DNA of 60,677 bases. Origin: Bacteroidaceae bacterium. Its GTDB lineage: Bacteria; Bacteroidota; Bacteroidia; Bacteroidales; Bacteroidaceae. The stretch lies in NCBI GenBank assembly GCA_017429525.1, contig JAFROT010000011.1:1-60677 (forward strand), read 5' to 3'. The position numbers and the translations under genes were made by a program. Below are positions 7,101 to 14,096 of this stretch, one piece after another (the first letter of the stretch is position 1; each line of letters opens with the position of its first letter). A model generated the notes under the pieces. The model was not told the DNA's origin. It made no database searches and saw nothing but the letters and a program-made list of their open reading frames with translations.

Positions 7101-8816
7101 ATGGAAGTTACGCAGCTGATAGAACGGTGCAGACAGGGGGATGCGGATGCCCTCGGAGAACTGTACAAAACATACGCCCAACGGATGAGGGGCGTATGCC
7201 GTCGGTTTGTCAGTGACGAACAAACCATCAGCGATGTGTTGCATGACTCCTTCGTGATCATCTTCACCTCTTTTGATAAACTGCGCGATGATAGGAAAGC
7301 AGAGGCATGGATGATGTCGATAACGAGAAATGTCGCGTCGAAATATAAAGACCATCTGGCAAAGATGACCTTTGTACAACTTGAGGATGCAGAGCAATTG
7401 CAGGCGCCAGGAGGTGAGAGCGAAGTGAGAGGTGTTCCGTTGGAGGATGTAATGCAGCTCGTTGACCGTCTGCCAGAAGGTTACGGCCAGGTATTCCGAC
7501 TTTCTGTGTTTGAAGGGTTGTCACATAAGGAGATAGCCAACATGATGGGCATTGAGCCACACTCGTCATCATCACAACTGGCACGGGCGAAGAAGATGCT
7601 GCGCAAGATGATGCAGCGGTATTGGGTAGCCACGCTTCTGTTGCTACTTGTTCCCATTACGTTCTACCTATTCAGGAAAGGAGATAGTGCCGTCAAGGAT
7701 GAAAAGCCAGTTGTGGCCAATCAGAAAGATACAAGGAAAGAATCGAAGAAAGAGCCTCGGACAGATGACGATGGTAAGCAGCAAACGTCGCCACAAAAGC
7801 CTATGATTGTTCATGTTACCAAGCACCATCCTACGATTACTACAACTGATAGCCTTCCATTGCAAATCGCTCAGGCTACGGATTCCACCACGACAGACAC
7901 TTTGTTTAATATGATTGCACAAGAACAGTCAAATACTGACACGATACCGAACGATACATCAAAGACAGTACACGAGTTAGAGATTCCGCATTACGACATC
8001 GCAGACTTCTTACCTCAAAAGCCAGCCACCGGTACACGCCATCAACAAAAATGGTCGGTTGATCTTGCATACGTTGGAGGTTTGGGCGAACAAAATTATA
8101 ATCGTCCTTACGGCTTCACAGAAACACCGATGATAGCCACGACGGGTGAACCACCATCGCCTGTCACCTTTGAGAACTGGAGCGACTATGCGGCTTTCTG
8201 GGCTGAGATGCCAGATGACGGCAGCAGCCATAGCCGGAGCGTAGTTATGAACATTGCACTAAATAATGCCGGAGATGCACCAGGTACAGGCACAGACAAA
8301 ATCGTCCGCAAGAGCCACCACTATATGCCCGTCAACATCTCGTTGGCATTAAAGTACAGACTGAATAATCGCTTTGCACTGGAGACAGGGCTGGGCTACA
8401 GTAGGTTGAAGTCGGAGTTTGAGATGGGTTCAAATGGTAATACCATCAGTGAACAACAGACCATCCACTACCTCGGCATCCCTGTGAAGGGCACCTATAA
8501 TATATATAACAGAAAGGCGTGGAGCCTCTACGGAAGTCTCGGTGTTACCACGGAGATTCCTCTCTACTCGCCGCTCTACACAAGTTACTATTTGCACGGC
8601 ATATTGGAAGATACAGACAACACCACTATTCGTGCTCCATGGCAGTGGTCGGTAGGTACAGGTTTTGGCGTACAATACAATTTCACTCCCAACATCGGAC
8701 TGTTCGCAGAACCAAGCCTGCAATACTTTATCCCGATGCATAGCGACGTCGAGACCTACCGCACTGAGCATCCGTTTACGTTCTCCTTGCCCATAGGCAT
8801 CAGATTTACGTGGTAA
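7101..8816 (+). CDS. ECF sigma factor fused to membrane helix and outer-membrane beta-barrel
   Basis: One continuous frame encodes 571 residues with two normally separate functions. Residues about 5-85 are sigma region 2 (LIERCRQGDADALGELYKTY, DVLHDSFVIIF, EAWMMSITRNVASKY). Residues about 114-170 are region 4 (LVDRLPEGYGQVFRLSVFEG, LSHKEIANMMGI, ARAKKMLRKMM). A membrane helix follows directly (about 174-191, YWVATLLLLLVPITFYLF), then a polar, Lys/Thr/Asp-rich linker of about 120 residues, and a C-terminal barrel (about 316-571) ending in the aromatic beta-signal-like PFTFSLPIGIRFTW. The barrel resembles the OMP_b-brl family. Dual-membrane-spanning anti-sigma factors (Dma) with helix-linker-barrel layout are known from Bacteroides; here the sigma factor itself occupies the cytoplasmic end and no anti-sigma domain is seen. 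ATG 7101 is preferred over 7092 because it gives the same leader length as P2 and P3. Confidence 0.85.
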   Translation: MEVTQLIERCRQGDADALGELYKTYAQRMRGVCRRFVSDEQTISDVLHDSFVIIFTSFDKLRDDRKAEAWMMSITRNVASKYKDHLAKMTFVQLEDAEQLQAPGGESEVRGVPLEDVMQLVDRLPEGYGQVFRLSVFEGLSHKEIANMMGIEPHSSSSQLARAKKMLRKMMQRYWVATLLLLLVPITFYLFRKGDSAVKDEKPVVANQKDTRKESKKEPRTDDDGKQQTSPQKPMIVHVTKHHPTITTTDSLPLQIAQATDSTTTDTLFNMIAQEQSNTDTIPNDTSKTVHELEIPHYDIADFLPQKPATGTRHQQKWSVDLAYVGGLGEQNYNRPYGFTETPMIATTGEPPSPVTFENWSDYAAFWAEMPDDGSSHSRSVVMNIALNNAGDAPGTGTDKIVRKSHHYMPVNISLALKYRLNNRFALETGLGYSRLKSEFEMGSNGNTISEQQTIHYLGIPVKGTYNIYNRKAWSLYGSLGVTTEIPLYSPLYTSYYLHGILEDTDNTTIRAPWQWSVGTGFGVQYNFTPNIGLFAEPSLQYFIPMHSDVETYRTEHPFTFSLPIGIRFTW

Positions 8817-8821
8817 TTGGA

Positions 8822-8862
8822 GCAGTCTTTTTAACGATTTGGGGACTATATAAATAGAGACA
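8822..8862 (+). promoter_or_regulatory. Candidate ECF promoter P2
   Basis: GCAGTC (8822-8827), 16 bases, GAC (8844-8846), 3 bases, ATAAATAGAGACA (8850-8862), identical in spacing to P1. It starts 6 bases after the stop of the fusion gene and drives the lipoprotein gene. Confidence 0.65.
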
Positions 8863-8872
8863 ACCCTTTTAA

Positions 8873-9442
8873 ATGCAAATGAACATGAAGCATTACAAGC
8901 CCCTTGCCTGGATGATGGCGATAGCCATTGCCATGCTTTCCCTGCTGCTGACAGCCTGCAGCAATGATGACGAAACGGTTAACGTCAGCGAAGACAATCA
9001 AAATGAACCAATGGCGGAACTATGCGCATACGGTGTCATGCCAACAGAAACTAGAGGTGCCCACGGTGCCATATTTACCGACGATGACATCGAATGGTTC
9101 GACCTTAACACCCGTGAACTGCGCTTCCGAGATACGATGGAGCCACTGCGTGAGGAAATCCCGTTGCTTGCAGGGATAGACATCTATCTCGACGGCGAAT
9201 ATATCTTTTCCTGTGGGGTCACCTTCGTCAGCCTCATCTGCAGCCAAATGTTTGATGACCTCGTACTCTGCTGCGGAAAAATCGACGGCGAGGTCATTGA
9301 CGATGGTCACTACTATCTCTATGACTGCTATCCGGCCCAATTCATTGATGACGAACGTGTAAAAGCCAACCGCCTTCGTCGCGCTTCGCAATGGGAGGCG
9401 TTCTTGAAATATCTGGAGAGCAAAGGTAAACTAAGAAAATAA
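8873..9442 (+). CDS. Cysteine-rich lipoprotein of unknown function
   Basis: This 189-residue protein has a long hydrophobic signal segment and a lipobox ending LLLTAC (Cys29), so it should be an envelope lipoprotein. An Asp/Glu/Asn-rich spacer is followed by a globular part with FTDDDIEWFDLNTRELRFRD and six further cysteines (51, 114, 123, 133, 134, 152), unusual for a Bacteroidales lipoprotein. I do not recognise the family. It is preceded by promoter P2 and directly follows the sigma-barrel fusion, so it may be a ligand, sensor partner or output of that factor. In-frame ATGs at 8879 and 8885 are alternative starts. Confidence 0.8.
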   Translation: MQMNMKHYKPLAWMMAIAIAMLSLLLTACSNDDETVNVSEDNQNEPMAELCAYGVMPTETRGAHGAIFTDDDIEWFDLNTRELRFRDTMEPLREEIPLLAGIDIYLDGEYIFSCGVTFVSLICSQMFDDLVLCCGKIDGEVIDDGHYYLYDCYPAQFIDDERVKANRLRRASQWEAFLKYLESKGKLRK

Positions 9443-9455
9443 CCTTCCGCCCCGT

Positions 9456-9496
9456 GCAGTCATTCGTTGCAGTTTCAGACTTTATAAGTAGAAACT
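9456..9496 (+). promoter_or_regulatory. Candidate ECF promoter P3
   Basis: GCAGTC (9456-9461), 16 bases, GAC (9478-9480), 3 bases, ATAAGTAGAAACT (9484-9496). Spacing equals P1 and P2, with three changes in the last box. It drives the radical SAM gene with about the same leader length. Confidence 0.55.
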
Positions 9497-9505
9497 GCAA
9501 CGAAT
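9462..9505. repeat. Perfect 15-bp inverted repeat overlapping P3
   Basis: ATTCGTTGCAGTTTC (9462-9476) and GAAACTGCAACGAAT (9491-9505) pair perfectly around a 14-base loop that contains the GAC box and the TATAAGTA. The right arm is followed by ttttta, so the RNA hairpin could end transcription from the lipoprotein gene, or the DNA palindrome could be an operator. Confidence 0.75.
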
Positions 9506-9509
9506 TTTT

Positions 9510-10565
9510 ATGTACACGATTTACGATTATGCCTACAATGGGCTACTCTATCTGAACAACATCATGCGACCGCGTCACAAGCGCCTGTCGCAACTGATGA
9601 TTTACTCGACAACAGCCTGCCAGTCACAATGCAAGCATTGTAATATCTGGCAGAAGCCAGTGGAACACCTATCACTCGAAGCCATCAAGCGAATCATGCA
9701 GAACCGATGTGTCACCAAACGAACAATCGTAGGACTGGAGGGTGGCGAGTTTATCCTCCACCCACAAGCAGCGGAAATTATGGCGTGGTTCCGCAAGCAT
9801 CACCCTAACTACACGCTGTTGTCTAATTGTCTCGCGCCCCGTCGTGTCATAGATGCCGTCCGTCTCTATCAGCCACGGCACTTGTACGTCTCTCTCGACG
9901 GAGGTCGGGAGACTTACTTGAGGATGCGAGGGCGTGACGGCTATGACAGGGTGATTCAAGTGGTGGAGGCATTGAAGGACGAGGTACCGCTGTCGTTGAT
10001 GTTCTGCCTGTCACCCTGGAACAGTTTCGATGACATGGCCTTCGTCATCGACATTGCCCAACATTATGGCGTTGACGTTCGCATCGGCATCTACGGAACG
10101 ATGGCCTTTTTCGACACGACAAGCGAACTGCTGACGGCAACGGACTTCATGAAGCAGATTCCCCAAAGCATCCACCAGACACAGGAGAACTACGACTTTG
10201 TGGCACTCTATGACCAATGGCGCAACGGACATCTACGCCTGCGCTGCCAAAGCATCATGAGTAGTATCGTCATCCACAGCAACGGTGATGTGCCGCTCTG
10301 CCAGAATCTCGATGTTATGTTGGGGAACATCCATGAGCAATCGCTTGACGAGATTTTCAATGGAGTGTCAGCCAGCCAGACACAATGCCATTATTCCAAG
10401 AACTGCAACGGTTGCTGGATTAACTTCCACCGCAAATACGACATCATCCTCCTACGAAACTTCGAGCGCCTTCTGCCGAAGTGGCTCATCGAGAAGTTCT
10501 ACGGCCCATATCAGTGGACGGAAGACCCGCGCATAACCTATCACCAATATTTCAAGAATTTATGA
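9510..10565 (+). CDS. Radical SAM/SPASM-type enzyme
   Basis: This 351-residue protein carries the radical SAM cluster motif CQSQCKHC (CxxxCxxC, about residues 37-44), the EGGE glycine motif (GLEGGEFILHP) and a C-terminal cysteine set (CQNLDVMLGN, then CHYSKNCNGCW) typical of SPASM or twitch auxiliary clusters. Such enzymes bind SAM and 4Fe-4S clusters and often modify peptides, sugars or cofactors; the substrate here is unknown. Its stop overlaps the start of an oxidoreductase gene, so the two are co-translated and probably act in one pathway. It sits behind candidate promoter P3. It is unrelated in detail to the second radical SAM gene at 26800. Confidence 0.88.
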   Translation: MYTIYDYAYNGLLYLNNIMRPRHKRLSQLMIYSTTACQSQCKHCNIWQKPVEHLSLEAIKRIMQNRCVTKRTIVGLEGGEFILHPQAAEIMAWFRKHHPNYTLLSNCLAPRRVIDAVRLYQPRHLYVSLDGGRETYLRMRGRDGYDRVIQVVEALKDEVPLSLMFCLSPWNSFDDMAFVIDIAQHYGVDVRIGIYGTMAFFDTTSELLTATDFMKQIPQSIHQTQENYDFVALYDQWRNGHLRLRCQSIMSSIVIHSNGDVPLCQNLDVMLGNIHEQSLDEIFNGVSASQTQCHYSKNCNGCWINFHRKYDIILLRNFERLLPKWLIEKFYGPYQWTEDPRITYHQYFKNL

Positions 10566-11674
10566 TACAGCAATTGATAGACCGCTACAAACGCCTCCGC
10601 ACCGAGCGTTTCCTTGCACAAACGTACCATCATTCTTATGCCTTCGTCGGCATGGGGCAACACTCGCTCACCAACCTCTATCCCGTGATTCACTATCTCG
10701 GCGTGCCGTTGAAATACATCTGCGTCACATCGGAGAGGAAAGCGCGACTGATAGAACGGAAGTTTCCCCATGTGAAAGCCACCACCTCGCTCAGCACGAT
10801 ATTGACCGATAATGACGTGAAAGGCATATTTGTTGCTGCTGCACCCTCTGCTCACTTCTCCATCGCCTCGCAAGTCCTGAAAAGCGGAAAGTCATTGTTC
10901 ATTGAGAAACCGCCCTGCCAAACACTCCAGGAACTTGATGCACTTATAGAACAGCAGCAACTTTATGGCATTCCCGAGCATCGCTCGCCCATTCCCGAGC
11001 AAAGCTCGCCTACCCGTAGCCATTCCCGTAGCCATTTACCTGTCGCTATGGTTGGCCTACAAAAACGCTATGCCCCTGCCGTGCAAATCCTTCAAAAACG
11101 TCTGTGCAAAGAGCATCTTATCAGTTATGATCTTCATTATCTAACGGGGGCATATCCAGAGGGCAACGCCTTGCTCGACCTTTACATCCATCCCCTCGAC
11201 CTCGTTACCTATCTCTTTGGCAAGCCCGAAATCATAGCCTGCCAGCAAATCGCCTCTGCGTCCTATATCCTCATGCTCCGTCATACTCACATCGTCGGTA
11301 CCCTCGAACTATCCACTCTCTACAGCTGGACATCTGCCGAGGAATCCCTCAAAGTCTGTACGTCTAAAGGAATTTACCGCCTCTCTCAGATGGAGCTGCT
11401 GACCTTCGAGCCAAAGTCCTCCTCCCTCCTTGGTATCCCCTATGAGAAAGTCCACAAGCATAACAAAACCATCGAACAACTTTATACTCGTAACACCTTT
11501 ACTCCCACACTTCCCAACAATCAAATCTATTCGCAAGGTTACTACAGTGAGATACACTCCTTCATAACATCTATTGAGCTCGGCCATTCAAACACCCTCA
11601 CTAATATTACAACAATTAAACCGACTTACGAAGTCTTGATGAGAATAAAGGACTTATTTGCAAAATCCAGTTGA
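10562..11674 (+). CDS. Gfo/Idh/MocA-like oxidoreductase
   Basis: This 370-residue protein has the Gfo/Idh/MocA pattern: an N-terminal nucleotide-binding part (YAFVGMGQHSLTNLYPVIHY, TSLSTILTDNDVKGIFVAAA, PSAHFSIASQVLKSGKSLFI, then EKPPC) and a substrate domain with LLDLYIHPLDLVTYLFG. The EKPPC motif corresponds to the family EKP. It should reduce or oxidise a sugar-like substrate with NAD(P). The open frame extends upstream, but the ATG at 10562 overlaps the radical SAM stop (ATGA), indicating translational coupling. Residues about 137-159 (PEHRSPIPEQSSPTRSHSRS) are encoded by a repeat insertion between conserved segments. No promoter was seen between the two genes. Confidence 0.82.
   Translation: MIQQLIDRYKRLRTERFLAQTYHHSYAFVGMGQHSLTNLYPVIHYLGVPLKYICVTSERKARLIERKFPHVKATTSLSTILTDNDVKGIFVAAAPSAHFSIASQVLKSGKSLFIEKPPCQTLQELDALIEQQQLYGIPEHRSPIPEQSSPTRSHSRSHLPVAMVGLQKRYAPAVQILQKRLCKEHLISYDLHYLTGAYPEGNALLDLYIHPLDLVTYLFGKPEIIACQQIASASYILMLRHTHIVGTLELSTLYSWTSAEESLKVCTSKGIYRLSQMELLTFEPKSSSLLGIPYEKVHKHNKTIEQLYTRNTFTPTLPNNQIYSQGYYSEIHSFITSIELGHSNTLTNITTIKPTYEVLMRIKDLFAKSS
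10969..11037. repeat. Low-complexity hairpin repeat inside the oxidoreductase gene
   Basis: Repeated cattcccgagc units form small hairpins (cgagcatcgctcg, cgagcaaagctcg), then two cccgtagccatt units follow. The stretch is in frame and codes for a Pro/Ser/Arg-rich loop. Related gctcg-rich sequence lies at 27903-27931. Confidence 0.6.
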
Positions 11675-11998
11675 CATACGATCAAAATGCAGAGTATATC
11701 ATGGCTTTCATCATTGACGGGAGGGAACTCTGGTATGCTGAGCAATTTCTATAAGCATAAATAGTGGACTCCAACATCTATAACAGGCTTGCCATGATAT
11801 GGTACACTCCAATCAAACGAAATGAGGTTAGGGTATTAGGCTACCCTAGTCTTGAAAAATGTGGCATCGGTAAACCGATTATACAGACTTGATCTTATCC
11901 TCTGTTGACGCGGCGGGGTTTATCGAATAAAGGCCCACCCCCGAATCCGGGAGTGGGCCTTTCCTCCTCTCCACGACGGGAGGGGTTGGGGTAGTTTT
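11675..11998. other. Intergenic region between convergent operons
   Basis: No coding sequence is supported. It contains a small AGGGTA/TACCCT hairpin, a lone GACGCGGCGGGGT terminator arm (11907-11919), a bidirectional terminator (11929-11962) and a ggaggggttgggg stretch related to the GGGAGGG repeats. Confidence 0.6.
11929..11962. terminator. Bidirectional terminator
   Basis: AAAGGCCCACCCCCG and CGGGAGTGGGCCTTT pair around a short loop, with A-rich left and T-rich right flanks. It separates the oxidoreductase gene (plus) from rnfA (minus). Confidence 0.85.
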
Positions 11999-12616
11999 TT
12001 AGAGACCGAATACTTTGGCGAGACCACCGTCAACGCCGCCGAAGCCCATGAAGGCCATGGCCAGCAGACCGGCGGTAACGAGGGCAATGGGCATGCCCTG
12101 CATTCCCTTGGGAATGTCCATCATGGCAAGTTGCTCGCGGATGGCAGCAAAGATGGTGAGGGCGAGACCAAAGCCGAGAGCCGTGCTGACGGCATAGACA
12201 ACACCTGTGAGCAGATTGGGCTCGAGACCTTGTGCGTTGTAGGTACCCTGTGCCACGAGGATGGCTACACCGAGGATGCAGCAGTTGGTCGTAATAAGGG
12301 GCAGGAAGACGCCGAGTGCCTGGTACAAGGCCGGCGACACTTTCTTCAACACAATCTCCACCATCTGCACGAGGGCAGCGATGACGAGGATGAAGGCGAT
12401 GGTCTGCAAGTAAACGAGATCATACTTGACGAGCAAGATCTGAATGAGATAGGTGACAATCGTGGCTATGGTAAGCACGAAAGCAACGGCTGCGGACATG
12501 CCGAGGGCGGTGTCCACTTTCTTCGACACACCGAGGAACGGGCAGATTCCGAGGAACTGCGAGAAGACGATGTTGTTGACGAAGATGGCCGAGAAGAAAA
12601 TTAATAGATAAGCCAT
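11999..12616 (-). CDS. rnfA: Rnf electron transport complex subunit A
   Basis: This 205-residue polytopic membrane protein opens with AYLLIFFSAIFVNNIVFSQF and carries GICPFLGVSKK, the signature region of RnfA/NqrE subunits. RnfA and RnfE form the inverted-topology membrane pair that carries electrons between the two faces of the membrane. It is the last gene of rseC-rnfBCDGEA. A 153-bp repeat element fills the gap to rnfE, and a terminator follows. Assignment to Rnf rather than Nqr follows from the RnfB and RnfC sequences in the same operon. Confidence 0.96.
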   Translation of the reverse strand: MAYLLIFFSAIFVNNIVFSQFLGICPFLGVSKKVDTALGMSAAVAFVLTIATIVTYLIQILLVKYDLVYLQTIAFILVIAALVQMVEIVLKKVSPALYQALGVFLPLITTNCCILGVAILVAQGTYNAQGLEPNLLTGVVYAVSTALGFGLALTIFAAIREQLAMMDIPKGMQGMPIALVTAGLLAMAFMGFGGVDGGLAKVFGL

Positions 12617-12622
12617 AATATC

Positions 12623-12775
12623 AGACCCCCTCCCCGCTCACCCTCAAGGGGGAGAGTAGAGTGTATTTGAGCGGTAGAGGCTAACAGGGTCATTTCTTTA
12701 ATGCGTTATACAATTGAGTACAATTCTTGAATGGTTACCACTCCCTCCCTTAGAGGGAGGGTGAGGGGTGGGTCT
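12623..12775. repeat. AGACCC...GGGTCT palindromic element, copy 1
   Basis: The element runs from agaccccctccccgctcacc to gagggtgaggggtgggtct and has hairpin-forming ends (ccctcaaggggg and ccctcccttagagggaggg). Its middle (tagagtgtatttgagcggta, cagggtcattt, attcttgaatggttacca) matches copy 2 at 15077-15216. The terminal TCTA supplies the TAG stop codon of rnfE. Confidence 0.85.
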
Positions 12776-13358
12776 AAATCTTCATCGTCTTCTTGACAAC
12801 AGCTATCAGATAGCCGAGGGCAATGAATGCGCCGGGGGCAAGGACGAAGAGGAGCATGCCGTAGTTCTCCGAATAGAGGGTTGCGCCGAAGAGCTTACCT
12901 GTGCCAAGGAGCTCGCGGATGCCACCGAGGAGTGTCAGCGCGATGGTGAAGCCAAGGCCTATGCCAAGGCCGTCAAAGATGCTCTCCACAGGACCGTTCT
13001 TGGCGGCGAAAGCCTCTGCGCGACCGAGGATGATGCAGTTCACCACGATGAGGGGGATGAACAGACCGAGGGTCTTATAGACTTCGGGAGTGTAGGCCTG
13101 CATGAACATCTGAAGGGCTGTGACGAGCGATGCGATGACGACGATGTACGATGGTATGCGCACCTGGTCAGGGATCAGGTTCTTAATGCAGGAGATGATG
13201 AAGTTGGAGAAGATGAGGACTGCCATGGTGGCCAGACCCATCGACATACCGTTGATGGCGCTGGAAGTGGTTCCGAGCGTGGGGCACATGCCAAGGAGAA
13301 GGACGAAGGTCGGGTTCTCCTTGAGGATGCCGTTCCATAGGATCTTAATGTATTTCAT
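12774..13358 (-). CDS. rnfE: Rnf electron transport complex subunit E
   Basis: This 194-residue membrane protein starts ILWNGILKENPTFVLLLGMC and continues PTLGTTSSAINGMSMGLATM, typical of RnfE/NqrD. It pairs with RnfA in the membrane core. The stop codon lies within the palindromic element downstream, so the last residues (KKTMKI) abut the repeat boundary. It lies between rnfG and rnfA in the standard order. Confidence 0.96.
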   Translation of the reverse strand: MKYIKILWNGILKENPTFVLLLGMCPTLGTTSSAINGMSMGLATMAVLIFSNFIISCIKNLIPDQVRIPSYIVVIASLVTALQMFMQAYTPEVYKTLGLFIPLIVVNCIILGRAEAFAAKNGPVESIFDGLGIGLGFTIALTLLGGIRELLGTGKLFGATLYSENYGMLLFVLAPGAFIALGYLIAVVKKTMKI

Positions 13359-13365
13359 ATCTACT

Positions 13366-13496
13366 TAATTCACAATGCACAATTCACTATTCATAATTTG
13401 CTGCGGAAAGCAACGCATAATAAAAAGTGCTGTTGTTCATTGTTCTTATTTAACGGGTGAATAATTGTGAATTATGAATTATTAATTATGAATTGA
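13366..13496. repeat. AATTATGAATT-type inverted repeat element
   Basis: The left arm (aattcacaatgcacaattca) and right arm (ttgtgaattatgaattatta) are AT-rich and roughly complementary around about 65 bases. The right arm contains the end of rnfG (its last residues SIHN and the TAA stop). Shorter relatives occur at 25497-25517. Confidence 0.65.
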
Positions 13497-14096
13497 AGTC
13501 TGCTGAGCAGAAGCTCCACTCTGTGCGTCGGCAGGAGCTGATGCACCGGCGTAGGCATGAAACGCGGCATTGACGGCACGGAGGAAAGCACGCGAGGTGA
13601 TGGTGGAAGCAGTGATGGCATCCACTTCGCCACCGTCCTTGCTGACAGTCAGTTCCTTCTCACCAGGGTTCTTACCGATGATATCGCCCTTCTCGCCCTT
13701 CTGGAACCAGAAGCTGGCTTTGGCACCGAGGCCCGGAGTCTCAGCATGTTCGAGAACGGTGTAGCCCTTGATGGTGCCCTCTTCCGAGAAACCGACGAGG
13801 ACCTTCAATGTGCCGCCGAAGCCATTGGGATCAATTGCTTGGACAGCCATGCCCTTATCTGTCGAATAAAGAATGACATCGTTGCCATTGGCGTCCTGCA
13901 CAGTCTTGGTGTCTTGCACCTGAGCGTCTGTAACACCAAGCACAGAGTTGATACCTTCTGCGAGAGTGCGGGCCTTATTCTCTTCGATGGGGCCTGCGGT
14001 AATCTTATTCACGTAGGCCAATGCTCCAGCGGCGATGACCGAGATGAGGGTCAGCACGCAGAGCATATTAGGTAATGTTGATGGTAGCTTTTTCAT
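13482..14096 (-). CDS. rnfG: Rnf electron transport complex subunit G
   Basis: This 204-residue protein has one N-terminal membrane helix (LCVLTLISVIAAGALAYVNK) and a periplasmic FMN-binding domain. The motif DAITASTITSRAFLRAV contains the Thr expected to carry covalent FMN. It overlaps rnfD by 4 bases. The C-terminus after the domain is Ala/Ser/Gln-rich and its final residues are encoded by a repeat element, so the original tail may have been replaced. Confidence 0.95.
   Translation of the reverse strand: MKKLPSTLPNMLCVLTLISVIAAGALAYVNKITAGPIEENKARTLAEGINSVLGVTDAQVQDTKTVQDANGNDVILYSTDKGMAVQAIDPNGFGGTLKVLVGFSEEGTIKGYTVLEHAETPGLGAKASFWFQKGEKGDIIGKNPGEKELTVSKDGGEVDAITASTITSRAFLRAVNAAFHAYAGASAPADAQSGASAQQTSIHN

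Noticed and set aside
12131-12604. Acidic 157-codon frame opposite rnfA, with similar ones opposite rnfE and rnfG
   Set aside because: Compositional shadows of membrane-protein genes on the minus strand.
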